Shown in pieces: positions 8,597-16,447 of a DNA stretch of 42,929 nucleotides (positions within the stretch are counted from its first letter, which is position 1; the number at the start of each line of letters is the position of its first letter). The notes under the pieces are model-generated. The model saw nothing but the letters and a program-made list of their open reading frames with translations. It was not told the DNA's origin and made no database searches. The stretch comes from CAZSDU01 sp964605775 (GTDB taxonomy: Bacteria > Bacteroidota > Bacteroidia > Bacteroidales > FEN-979): the NCBI GenBank assembly GCA_964605775.1, contig CAZSDU010000025.1, positions 1-42,929 on the forward strand, given 5' to 3'. The translations under genes and the position numbers were made by a program.

Positions 8597-9295
8597 TTAC
8601 AGCATATTCTGATCGGCAAAACTGTAGAAGGTATTTTCCCCGATGATGAGGTGGTCGATTACTGAAACGTCAAGCATGTTCCCGGCTTCCTTGATTTTTC
8701 GTGTCAGCTTCACATCCGCCTCACTGGGGATGACCTGCCCTGAGGGATGATTATGACCCAGAATGATAGAAGAGGCATGATGATCCAGGGCTATTTTGAA
8801 AATTTTTTTTGGATCTACCAGGGTTCCAGCAATTCCTCCTTCACTGATACTGCACTTTCTGATGATCCGGTTGGCCCGGTTCAAAAGGATGATCCAGAAT
8901 TCTTCATAAGGACGGTCACCTATCGTGCTTTTCAGTATTTCATAAGCATCTTTACTGCTGGTTATCTTTTCCTTTAAAATGACTTCCGCCTCATTGCGTC
9001 GCCTGCCCAACTCAAGAGCAGCCAGAATGGTAATGGCTTTTGCTTTCCCGATCCCGTTGACCTGGAGAAGGTCGCAGACTCCCATGCGCGATAGTTCGAC
9101 AAGGTTATTCCTGCCTTTTCCTAAAATAGCCTTGGCAAGATCCAGTGCGGAATCCTTTCTGTTGCCTGAGCCAATCAATAAAGCCAGAAGTTCGGCATCG
9201 CTCAGGGAATGCCTTCCCTTTAGGAGGAATTTTTCCCGGGGACGGTCATCTTCTGCCCAATTACGTATTGAGATATGTTGCGAATAGTTTTCCAT
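8597..9295 (-). CDS. radC: RadC-family JAMM/MPN+ protein
   Basis: This 232-residue RadC homologue has an N-terminal helix-hairpin-helix region (LLQVNGIGKAKAITILAALE) and a C-terminal JAB/MPN domain with the JAMM metal site GHNHPSGQVIPSEAD. RadC proteins were once linked to DNA repair, but their true substrate is not settled. I chose the ATG at 9295 because the hairpin AAGCA/TGCTT of the shared leader ends exactly before it; the alternative ATG at 9301 lies in the loop and stem. Confidence 0.9.
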   Translation of the reverse strand: MENYSQHISIRNWAEDDRPREKFLLKGRHSLSDAELLALLIGSGNRKDSALDLAKAILGKGRNNLVELSRMGVCDLLQVNGIGKAKAITILAALELGRRRNEAEVILKEKITSSKDAYEILKSTIGDRPYEEFWIILLNRANRIIRKCSISEGGIAGTLVDPKKIFKIALDHHASSIILGHNHPSGQVIPSEADVKLTRKIKEAGNMLDVSVIDHLIIGENTFYSFADQNML

Positions 9296-9338
9296 AAGCA
9301 TTTATTGCTTAATCGGGTTTCGATAGCAAAGGTGATAT
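9296..9338 (-). promoter_or_regulatory. shared leader element, copy 3, before radC
   Basis: On the minus strand this reads TATCACCTTTG, about 11 bases, then CCCGATTAAGCA, matching the layout of copies at 870 and 21330. AAGCA (9310-9306) pairs with TGCTT (9300-9296) around ATAAA, and the hairpin touches the radC ATG at 9295. The -7 box CACCTTTG is one base off consensus. The match is weaker than between the other two copies, but spacing and hairpin agree with copy 1. Confidence 0.45.
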
Positions 9339-9476
9339 ATGGATACGGTCAAATTTTTAACAAACTTTCCGATTCCTGCAACACTAAGCGGCAAGGAGTT
9401 GTCGTTAATGTCATATAAACCTTGCTTTCTCACCTTGGGAAAGGAATGGACAAAGGAGTAAAAATTCTGTACAAAA

Positions 9477-10283
9477 ATGATAGGTAGTCCGATTCTTGAG
9501 TTGCAACGGGTTGATTCAACCAATGTTTATGCCAATTCCTTACTGGAGAAAACCGATCTCAAAGAAGGTACCGTGATCTGGGCCCATGAGCAGTTTGACG
9601 GGAAAGGTCAGAACAGCAATAAATGGGAAAGCGAGGCTGGGAAAAATCTGACTTTTACCATCATTCTTAAGCCGGTTTTCCTCCGTCCTGATCGACAATT
9701 TCTGTTAACCAAAGCCATATCATTGGGCGTTCTTGATTTCATCCGCAACTCCATGCGGGTGTCGGATTCGGATAACCCCACCGAAATGGCAGATGGATCA
9801 TATCATGGTGGAGATGCTCGTGAATCTGTTTTTTGTATTAAATGGCCTAATGATATTTTTATTATCAAGCATAAAATTGCCGGTATTTTAATAGAAAATA
9901 AAATCATCGGCAATTGTCTGGATGTTTCTGTGGTAGGGATTGGAGTGAATATTAACCAGTCCATCTTTGATCAAAAAACCCCTCACCCGATGTCGATGAT
10001 ACATTTGTTACACAGAGAAATAGAATTGAAAGCGGCACTTCAGTCTGTCTGTAAGTCAATTGACCATTGGTATTCAGTTCTCCGTGAGGGATTCATCGGT
10101 GACCTCGATCAGGCCTATAACCGTCATCTGATGGGATTTGAAGAATGGAGGAATTTTGTCAGCCAGGGAAATATGATGGAAGGGAAGATTACAGGCGTTG
10201 ACCCTCTCGGACGGCTCCTGATAAACACCCGTGATGGACAGCTAATGGCGTATAATCACAAAGAGATCGAATATCACCTGTGA
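9477..10283 (+). CDS. birA: biotin--[acetyl-CoA-carboxylase] ligase
   Basis: This 268-residue ligase activates biotin as biotinyl-AMP and attaches it to the carrier protein of biotin-dependent carboxylases. The family motifs are DSTN (13-16), GKGQNSNKWES (the GRGR-type adenylate loop), KWPNDI and GVGININ-like GIGVNIN. There is no N-terminal winged helix, so it is a ligase only and not a repressor. Residues about 87-112 (SDNPTEMADGSYHGG region) look like an insertion before KWPND. AAGGAG at 9463-9468 is a real Shine-Dalgarno site, 8 bases from the ATG and unusual for this window. Confidence 0.92.
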   Translation: MIGSPILELQRVDSTNVYANSLLEKTDLKEGTVIWAHEQFDGKGQNSNKWESEAGKNLTFTIILKPVFLRPDRQFLLTKAISLGVLDFIRNSMRVSDSDNPTEMADGSYHGGDARESVFCIKWPNDIFIIKHKIAGILIENKIIGNCLDVSVVGIGVNINQSIFDQKTPHPMSMIHLLHREIELKAALQSVCKSIDHWYSVLREGFIGDLDQAYNRHLMGFEEWRNFVSQGNMMEGKITGVDPLGRLLINTRDGQLMAYNHKEIEYHL

Positions 10284-10313
10284 TGTATTAACCCGCATTA
10301 TGCAACCAACACT

Positions 10314-11078
10314 TTATTTATTATACCTTTTTCCAAATGACAAACTCACATAGAGTGTAAGGAAAAAACTCTGTTTGGAACGGTAAGCCATGATGGCCAT
10401 CGGAATGGGAGAGTAGTCAAAGGTGGCTCCCACCTCCAGTGAGCTGATTTGCTTATTTTTTACGCCAAATTCAAAGTCCAGGCCTGTCTTCAGATAAATC
10501 CCCGGGTGAAGGCCGAGTTGTGTAATTCCGGTAAGGAAAGAACCACGGCCATAGATATTGTCAGGGAAATGGATTTCGGGATTATATTTCTCTTCGGTAA
10601 TATCATAATCCGTATAACCACTATTCAGGTGGATAATGTAAAGATAATAGGGCTTGGTGAATCCGACCGAAAACCCGCCATAATACAACCAGGCAAGTTG
10701 TACTCCGCCCCAGTATGGTTTACGGTTTAAAATATGCACCTGGCCAACCCCACCCCTTAAGAAAAATGCATAATTGTACTTGCCATAAATATAACTTCGG
10801 GAATCCGAAAAATAGGGATTGATGGTTCGGTATTCCTTGACGGATTTATAGGTGGAAAATTCAATTTCCCACATGAAATGACGCAGGGCAGAAATATTTT
10901 TGCCTTTTCTGAATTTCAAGCCCCATCCATTGGTATGAAGAAGAGCTCCAAGCGTCCATTGCTTTTCAAAGAGCACATTATCGGGAGTGGTATCGGGTTC
11001 TGCCTCATATTGTGCCTGGACAACCTGAATCGCGGCAAAGAAAAAAAGAAAAGTCAGACCAATTAGAAAGCGTTGCAT
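10314..11078 (-). CDS. outer-membrane beta-barrel-like hypothetical protein
   Basis: The 254-residue product starts with a signal peptide (FLIGLTFLFFFAAIQVVQAQ, cleavage near residue 22). The mature part alternates aromatic and glycine-rich strands (YAFFLRGGVGQVHIL, GGVQLAWLYYGGFSVGF, FFLTLYVSLSFGKRY), the usual look of an eight-to-ten-stranded outer-membrane barrel. I recognise no specific family. Its promoter box overlaps the terminator of the small lipoprotein gene upstream, so it is probably a single-gene unit. Confidence 0.75.
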   Translation of the reverse strand: MQRFLIGLTFLFFFAAIQVVQAQYEAEPDTTPDNVLFEKQWTLGALLHTNGWGLKFRKGKNISALRHFMWEIEFSTYKSVKEYRTINPYFSDSRSYIYGKYNYAFFLRGGVGQVHILNRKPYWGGVQLAWLYYGGFSVGFTKPYYLYIIHLNSGYTDYDITEEKYNPEIHFPDNIYGRGSFLTGITQLGLHPGIYLKTGLDFEFGVKNKQISSLEVGATFDYSPIPMAIMAYRSKQSFFLTLYVSLSFGKRYNK

Positions 11079-11096
11079 TGCCGGAAATTAATAAGC

Positions 11097-11104
11097 AAAG
11101 GTAA
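11097..11104 (-). promoter_or_regulatory. -7 promoter box TACCTTTG
   Basis: On the minus strand TACCTTTG matches TAnnTTTG exactly, about 18 bases before the ATG of the barrel-protein gene. It follows directly after the T-run of the preceding terminator. Confidence 0.65.
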
Positions 11105-11139
11105 GAAAGAAAAAAAAATGGGAAGCCAAAGCTCCCCAT
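11105..11139 (-). terminator. Rho-independent terminator of the small lipoprotein gene
   Basis: On the minus strand the 9-base arm ATGGGGAGC (11139-11131) pairs with GCTTCCCAT (11126-11118) around TTTG, with one G-T pair, followed by a run of eight or more T. It lies 25 bases after the stop of the 40-residue lipoprotein. Confidence 0.75.
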
Positions 11140-11164
11140 TTACGAAAAAACAATTAAAATATTT

Positions 11165-11287
11165 TTAGTGTCGCTCGATTTGATATCTTTGTCGTTCGCC
11201 ATATGCAGCGCAGGAACGACTCGATGTACAAGAGGCAATAATGCCTAAAATAATCACGGCCAGAAAAAAATAAATGGTCTTTTTCAT
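11165..11287 (-). CDS. 40-residue lipoprotein
   Basis: A small open frame begins MKKTIYFFLAVIILGIIASC and ends 20 residues later. The lipobox IIASC places the lipidated cysteine at residue 20, leaving a mature peptide TSSRSCAAYGERQRYQIERH of only about 20 residues. A strong terminator follows, which supports a real transcript. I chose the ATG at 11287 because it gives a canonical lipoprotein signal; the longer frame to 11365 does not. The basic tail with Arg/Tyr/Gln is reminiscent of small Bacteroidota lipoproteins of unknown role. Confidence 0.65.
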   Translation of the reverse strand: MKKTIYFFLAVIILGIIASCTSSRSCAAYGERQRYQIERH

Positions 11288-11408
11288 AATGTCAGGTTCC
11301 GGTTTTCGTTGAACTACAGTGCAAAATAAGTGGTTTTTAATGATATGAACAAGAAAAATCAACATTTATTGTATAAAGTTATCAACGTGACCTGGTTTAT
11401 AACCTAAT

Positions 11409-12089
11409 ATGGATAACATTGATCCCAAACTGGAAGAGAGCTGGAAGCGCTTACTGAACAATGAATTCAGCAAGCCTTATTTCTTTGAATTGAAAAAATT
11501 TCTATTGGAGGAACGGAAAAAATTTCGTATTTTTCCTCCAGGTTCACTGATATTCAATGCCTTAAATCATACTCCCCTGGAAAAAGTCCGGGTGGTCATG
11601 TTAGGTCAGGATCCTTATCATGGCTATGGACAGGCCCATGGATTATGTTTTTCTGTACCGGAAGGAGTTCCCAAACCTCCATCATTGATCAATATTTTCA
11701 AGGAAATTGAAAGCGATCTGGGAATTCCTCCCCCTGTTCACGGCAACCTCACCAAATGGTCTGATCAGGGGGTGTTGCTGTTGAATGCCACCCTTACGGT
11801 AAGAGAAAATCAGGCCGGTTCCCATCAGAACAGGGGATGGGAAATTTTTACCAATGAAATCATTGCTCAGCTTTCTTTTCATCAATCAGGTCTCATCTTT
11901 GTGCTCTGGGGAAATTTTGCCATCGCTAAAAAATCCATGATTGACACTGCCAGGCATTTTGCCCTGACTGCAGCGCATCCTTCTCCCTTATCGGCACATC
12001 GCGGATTTTTCGGTTGCCGGCATTTTTCACGGATTAATCAATTATTGAAACAGATGGGGAAAGAAGAAATAGATTGGAAAATTGAATAA
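11409..12089 (+). CDS. ung: uracil-DNA glycosylase, family 1
   Basis: This 226-residue enzyme removes uracil from DNA to start base-excision repair. The water-activating loop is G66-QDPYH71 (catalytic D68), the uracil-binding FSVP motif is at 81-84, LLLNATLTV lies at 123-131, and the DNA-intercalation loop HPSPLSAHRGF spans 190-200 with catalytic H190. Length and all motifs are standard. Confidence 0.96.
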   Translation: MDNIDPKLEESWKRLLNNEFSKPYFFELKKFLLEERKKFRIFPPGSLIFNALNHTPLEKVRVVMLGQDPYHGYGQAHGLCFSVPEGVPKPPSLINIFKEIESDLGIPPPVHGNLTKWSDQGVLLLNATLTVRENQAGSHQNRGWEIFTNEIIAQLSFHQSGLIFVLWGNFAIAKKSMIDTARHFALTAAHPSPLSAHRGFFGCRHFSRINQLLKQMGKEEIDWKIE

Positions 12090-12145
12090 AAAAATGCACT
12101 TTTGACTTGATCAGCCATATTGAGAAAGTGAGAAACGGGAAAATC

Positions 12146-13282
12146 ATGACATGGAAGTGGATGTTGATGCTGTCCATCTGTTTTTCTTTTTTTTGTTGTA
12201 CCAAAAAGGAAAAGGAAGAGACTATTGTCACCACGCCCTATATCATCTATATCCCGAAATATTTCCCGACTCAACTCATGATTCCCTCAGATAATCCCAT
12301 GACCATGGAGGGAGTGACCCTGGGCAGGTTCTTGTTTTATGATGGAAGATTATCCGGCAGAACCCATGCTGATTCCCTGATGAGTTGTGCAAGTTGTCAT
12401 CTGCAGTCGAGGAGTTTTGAATGCGGGATCGATCATCCGGAATATTCCGGGGGCCATCCTCACGGGATTACCGGAGTAAAAACCTACCATTTCATGATGC
12501 CCCTTATCAACCTGGTTTGGACCGATCATGGATTTTTATGGAACGGCTCAGTCTATGCTGAGAATCCTGATCCTTACCGAAGGAACCTGGAAGATTTAAT
12601 ATGGATGGGAATAGTGGCTCCTCATGAAATGAACGGTGACACCAACAGAACAAAGGAAGTTATTCAGCAAATCAAGGGTTACCCTGAACTTTTTCTCAAG
12701 GCTTTTGGCAGTGAGAAGGTGACTGCAAAAAATATGGGACGCGCCATTGCTCAGTTTATCCGAACCCTGATTTCTGCCGATTCCAAGTTTGACAGATTCC
12801 TGAGGGGTGAATACCAGCTTAAGCCGGAGGAACTTAAAGGGTATGTGCTGTTTATGACGGAAGAAGGAGCAGATTGTTTCCATTGTCACGGAGGAGAGGG
12901 GAATCCTTTGTTCACAACCAACCGTTTTTATAATAACGCCAAGGATTCTGTATTTACTGATCCCCGTGACCATTCAGTAGTCACCGGAAATGCCTCAGAT
13001 ATTGGGGCATATAAGGCTCCGACTTTGCGTAATCTCATCTTTACCGCTCCGTATATGCACGATGGCAGGTATACAACCATTGACGAAGTGCTGGATTTTT
13101 ATAGTTATAAACTTGTTTGGTCTCCCTCAGTAAGTCCACTGATGCATCATCTTAACCGGGGAGGGGTACGCCTGACCCCAGCAGAAAAAAGCAGCCTGAA
13201 AGCGTTTTTATTAACCTTGACCGACAGCAGCTTTATTGTTAACCCGGCTTTTATGAAACCGGAAAAAATGCCTGATGAATGA
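12146..13282 (+). CDS. di-haem cytochrome c peroxidase family lipoprotein
   Basis: This 378-residue member of the MauG/CcpA family has two haem c sites, C81-ASC-H85 and C244-FHC-H248. An N-terminal hydrophobic stretch ends in FFCC followed by TKKEKEE, a lipobox-like signal, so the protein is probably membrane-anchored and faces the periplasm. Family members reduce hydrogen peroxide or oxidise a protein partner; the sequence does not decide which. I chose the ATG at 12146 because it starts the signal peptide directly; a TTG at 12107 would add 13 residues. The ispE start overlaps its stop (ATGA). Confidence 0.88.
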   Translation: MTWKWMLMLSICFSFFCCTKKEKEETIVTTPYIIYIPKYFPTQLMIPSDNPMTMEGVTLGRFLFYDGRLSGRTHADSLMSCASCHLQSRSFECGIDHPEYSGGHPHGITGVKTYHFMMPLINLVWTDHGFLWNGSVYAENPDPYRRNLEDLIWMGIVAPHEMNGDTNRTKEVIQQIKGYPELFLKAFGSEKVTAKNMGRAIAQFIRTLISADSKFDRFLRGEYQLKPEELKGYVLFMTEEGADCFHCHGGEGNPLFTTNRFYNNAKDSVFTDPRDHSVVTGNASDIGAYKAPTLRNLIFTAPYMHDGRYTTIDEVLDFYSYKLVWSPSVSPLMHHLNRGGVRLTPAEKSSLKAFLLTLTDSSFIVNPAFMKPEKMPDE

Positions 13283-14145
13283 TTACTTTTCCCAATGCAA
13301 AAATCAATCTTGGCTTAAACGTTGTTGCCCAACGGTCTGACGGATTTCACGACATTGAAACGGTTTTCTTTCCTATCTCGCTTCATGATGCCCTCGAAAT
13401 CCTCCCTTCCGGTGATGGCATGACCACATTTACTTTCTCCGGACTTCCGATTCCGGGTGCCATTGGGGAGAACCTATGCTTCAGGGCGCTGAAGCTGATA
13501 CATTCAGAACTCTGTCATCCGGCTGTCCTTGAAGAGGGGGGGGGGTTAAGTGAGGTTTCTCCTCTTATCCCGGCATTAAACATCCATCTTCACAAGGTCA
13601 TTCCCATGGGTTCCGGGCTTGGAGGGGGATCTTCAGATGCCGCTTTTATGCTTAAAATCCTGAATAAATTGTTTAAACTGGGCTTATCGCCTGAGCAATT
13701 GGCAAATTACACTCGGCAATTAGGTAGTGATTCAACGTTTTTCCTTGAAAACAAACCGGTATTTGCTTTCCAGAAAGGGGATCATTTTATCCCCGTCAGT
13801 CTATCGCTGAACAGCTATAAAATAATGCTGTTGGTTCCTTCCATCCATGTGTCAACACAGCTGGCTTATTCCCTGGTCATTCCTAAAAAGCCTGGCAAAT
13901 CTGTCAGGGAAATCATCCAAAGGCCCCCGGAGGAATGGAGGAATTTATTGTTTAATGATTTCGAAGAGGCCGTCATGGGAAAATATCCCGAGATTCGGGT
14001 AATCAAAGATACACTGTATTCGCTGGGAGCCGTTTATGCTTCAATGAGCGGAAGCGGATCTGCTGTTTATGGACTGTTTAAAGAATTGCCAGATACTTCT
14101 GGTCTTTTTAAAGATTGTTTCATCTGGTCGTCAATGCTGGAGTGA
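13279..14145 (+). CDS. ispE: 4-diphosphocytidyl-2-C-methyl-D-erythritol kinase
   Basis: This 288-residue GHMP kinase phosphorylates CDP-methylerythritol in the MEP isoprenoid pathway. The N-terminal NAKINLGL motif and the ATP loop MGSGLGGGSSDAA (110-122) are clear, and LGSDSTFFL follows. Its ATG overlaps the upstream stop by 4 bases. Residues about 80-98 look like an insertion relative to the family pattern and are encoded partly by an uninterrupted run of ten G (13536-13545, residues GGG 87-89). The reading frame is intact in this copy, but slippage there would inactivate an enzyme that is normally essential. Confidence 0.93.
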   Translation: MITFPNAKINLGLNVVAQRSDGFHDIETVFFPISLHDALEILPSGDGMTTFTFSGLPIPGAIGENLCFRALKLIHSELCHPAVLEEGGGLSEVSPLIPALNIHLHKVIPMGSGLGGGSSDAAFMLKILNKLFKLGLSPEQLANYTRQLGSDSTFFLENKPVFAFQKGDHFIPVSLSLNSYKIMLLVPSIHVSTQLAYSLVIPKKPGKSVREIIQRPPEEWRNLLFNDFEEAVMGKYPEIRVIKDTLYSLGAVYASMSGSGSAVYGLFKELPDTSGLFKDCFIWSSMLE

Positions 14146-14167
14146 TCCTGCATCCAGCATCAGGAAT

Positions 14168-15244
14168 TTATTTAGGCGCTTTCTTCAGCAAAATCAGCGC
14201 GATGATCCCGAAAAGAATATTGGGTACCCACACGGCCAGTGTTGGTGGAAAATCACCAAAAGTTGCAAAGACAGTGGATATCTGCATGAAGAGAATATAC
14301 ATGAACGTCAGGGCAAGTCCGAATCCCAGATGAAAGCCGATTCCCCCTCTTACCTTCCGGCTTGAAACAGATACCCCGATGATGGTCAGAATGATGGTGG
14401 CAAAAGGAAATGCAATGCGTTCGTACTTCTTAACCTTGTATTTCACCACATCCGGATCGCCGCGTAATTCTTTTTTCTTAATGTGGTTTCTCAGGGTCAT
14501 ATAATCCATGATTTTTACTTCTTCAATGTCCTCGGTAAAGTCGGCCGGCTGAAGCGATAAAACCGTGTCAAGTTTATTCCCTTTGTAAAGGGTTTCGTCC
14601 ATCCCGTGAAGATGACGAATAAAATAGTTGGACATAGTCCATCGCCGGTGAATGCTGTCCCATGCTAAGCGGTCGGCCTTTAATTTATAAACCAGCTGAC
14701 GATCTTTAAACTGCTCGATGGAAAACTTCCATCCCGCATTCGTATGGGTATTGTAACTTTCGAGATAAATATAGGTTCCCGGGCTGATCTGCTTATGGAT
14801 ATTCTGATCACTGAACTCTCTCGGATCATTGATATATTGCTTTTCAAAAGCAAACATACCCTTGTTGGTGTATGGGATGATAAAATTAGCCAGCAGAAAT
14901 GACAATATTCCCAATACGGTCGCAGAAAGAAAATAAGGAAAGAGCATCCTTCGGAAACTGATCCCGCTGCTTAGTATGGCAATGATTTCCGAATCTGATG
15001 CCATGCGTGAAGTGAAGAAGATAACGGCAATAAAGGTGAGCAGGTAGCTGAAAAGGTTGATAAAATATGGGATAAAATTAAAGTAATAACTGAAAATTAT
15101 TGCTTTTAAAGGAGCATCCCGTTTGAGAAAATCATCAATTTTTTCTGAGATATCAAAGATGATGACGATGAAAATCAAAAGGATAAGGGTGAAAAAGAAA
15201 GTTCCCAGAAACTTTTTAATGATATAGATGTCGATCTTTTTCAT
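14168..15244 (-). CDS. LptF/LptG-family permease of the LPS export ABC transporter
   Basis: This 358-residue YjgP/YjgQ-family protein begins MKKIDIYIIKKFLGTFFFTL, has three membrane segments in the N-terminal 130 residues, a periplasmic beta-rich domain at about 135-270, and three C-terminal segments (FATIILTIIGVSVSSRK to FGIIALILL). With LptB it would extract LPS from the inner membrane and pass it to the LptA bridge. I cannot choose between LptF and LptG. Its start overlaps the tgt stop by 4 bases, so the two are translated together. Confidence 0.88.
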   Translation of the reverse strand: MKKIDIYIIKKFLGTFFFTLILLIFIVIIFDISEKIDDFLKRDAPLKAIIFSYYFNFIPYFINLFSYLLTFIAVIFFTSRMASDSEIIAILSSGISFRRMLFPYFLSATVLGILSFLLANFIIPYTNKGMFAFEKQYINDPREFSDQNIHKQISPGTYIYLESYNTHTNAGWKFSIEQFKDRQLVYKLKADRLAWDSIHRRWTMSNYFIRHLHGMDETLYKGNKLDTVLSLQPADFTEDIEEVKIMDYMTLRNHIKKKELRGDPDVVKYKVKKYERIAFPFATIILTIIGVSVSSRKVRGGIGFHLGFGLALTFMYILFMQISTVFATFGDFPPTLAVWVPNILFGIIALILLKKAPK

Positions 15245-16371
15245 CTTCTTTGCATGAACTGTTTCGCCATTTGATCTTTCCAGGCCGAATACGTTCCCTG
15301 TAAGATCTGTTTTCTTGCCTCTTGCATCATCCAGGTATAAAATCCCAGGTTGTGAATGGTAGCAATCATGGCAGCAAGGATCTCCTTTGAAATAAAAAGA
15401 TGCCGTAAAAACGCTTTATTATACTGCAGATCTGCAAATACACTTCCTTCCTCATCCAATGGAGAGAAATCATCTTTCCATTTTTCATTTTTAATATTGA
15501 TGATGCCTCGGGAAGTAAACAGCATGCCGTTCCGGCCATTTCTTGTAGGTATTACACAATCGAACAGGTCAATCCCCAAGGCTATACTCTCCAGTAGATT
15601 GGCCGGGGTTCCCACGCCCATGAGGTAGCGGGGTTTATCATCAGGTAAAAGAGCACATACTTCTCCGGTCATTTCATACATCATTTTAGCCGGCTCTCCT
15701 ACTGAAAGTCCACCAATGGCATTGCCTTGGGCATTCATTTCCGAAATGAATGCGGCGGATTCCTTTCGGAGATCGGGATAGATGCTACCTTGAACGATTG
15801 GGAAAAGCGCCTGGGTATAACCATGTGGACAGCTCGTACGGACAAATTGTTCCATGCAGCGTACAAGCCATTTATGCGTACGTTTCATGGATTTTTTTGC
15901 ATAAGTAAAATCGCAGGGGTAAGGAGTACATTCATCAAAAGCCATGATGATATCAGCCCCCAAAGATCTTTGGATATCAATCGCCCTTTCAGGAGTGAAC
16001 TGGTGTTTGGAACCGTCAATATGCGATTGGAAAACGACACCATCATCGGTAAATTTACGAATATCTGCCAAAGAATAGATCTGGTAACCTCCGCTGTCGG
16101 TCAGGATGGGCTTATCCCAACCGTTGAACCGATGTAAACCTCCGGCTTCAGCAATGATTTCAGCGCCAGGACGGAGAAAAAGGTGATAGGTGTTGCTGAG
16201 CATGATTTGTGCCCCGACTGATTCACGGAGGTCTCTGATATGAAGAGCTTTAACAGCACCGGCCGTGCCAACGGGCATAAAGGCAGGCGTTTCCACTTTT
16301 CCATGGTCGGTGGAAAGATTTCCGGCACGGGCCGAAGATTCAGGGTCACGGTGAGCGATGGTGAATTCCAT
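15241..16371 (-). CDS. tgt: tRNA-guanine transglycosylase, zinc-cysteine-less type
   Basis: This 376-residue enzyme exchanges G34 for a queuosine precursor in GUN-anticodon tRNAs. LTDSGGYQIYSL carries the catalytic Asp, GGLSVGEP and GVGTP follow, and GIDLFDCVIPTRNGR holds the nucleophilic Asp. The usual C-terminal zinc motif CxCxxC is absent: the region reads EEGSVFADLQYNKAFLRHLF, with only the later TIHNL histidine kept. From memory, other Bacteroidota Tgt share this loss. The ATG at 16371 is chosen because the -7 box ends at 16383, so a start at 16383 (GTG) would lie upstream of transcription. Confidence 0.94.
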   Translation of the reverse strand: MEFTIAHRDPESSARAGNLSTDHGKVETPAFMPVGTAGAVKALHIRDLRESVGAQIMLSNTYHLFLRPGAEIIAEAGGLHRFNGWDKPILTDSGGYQIYSLADIRKFTDDGVVFQSHIDGSKHQFTPERAIDIQRSLGADIIMAFDECTPYPCDFTYAKKSMKRTHKWLVRCMEQFVRTSCPHGYTQALFPIVQGSIYPDLRKESAAFISEMNAQGNAIGGLSVGEPAKMMYEMTGEVCALLPDDKPRYLMGVGTPANLLESIALGIDLFDCVIPTRNGRNGMLFTSRGIINIKNEKWKDDFSPLDEEGSVFADLQYNKAFLRHLFISKEILAAMIATIHNLGFYTWMMQEARKQILQGTYSAWKDQMAKQFMQRR

Positions 16372-16382
16372 CAATTTTTTCA

Positions 16383-16390
16383 CAAAGGTA
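16383..16390 (-). promoter_or_regulatory. -7 promoter box of tgt-lptG
   Basis: Minus-strand TACCTTTG matches TAnnTTTG exactly. The predicted start of transcription is about 16376, only a few bases before the tgt ATG at 16371, so the transcript is almost leaderless. Confidence 0.65.
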
Positions 16391-16412
16391 AATTTTATTC
16401 ACCTAATATGAA

Positions 16413-16420
16413 TAACTTTG
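16413..16420 (+). promoter_or_regulatory. -7 promoter box of the GT2-sigma operon
   Basis: TAACTTTG fits TAnnTTTG, 27 bases before the GT2 start and divergent from the tgt promoter 22 bases away. Confidence 0.55.
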
Positions 16421-16447
16421 CCTTTTCACCCTGTTAAACGATGTTAA

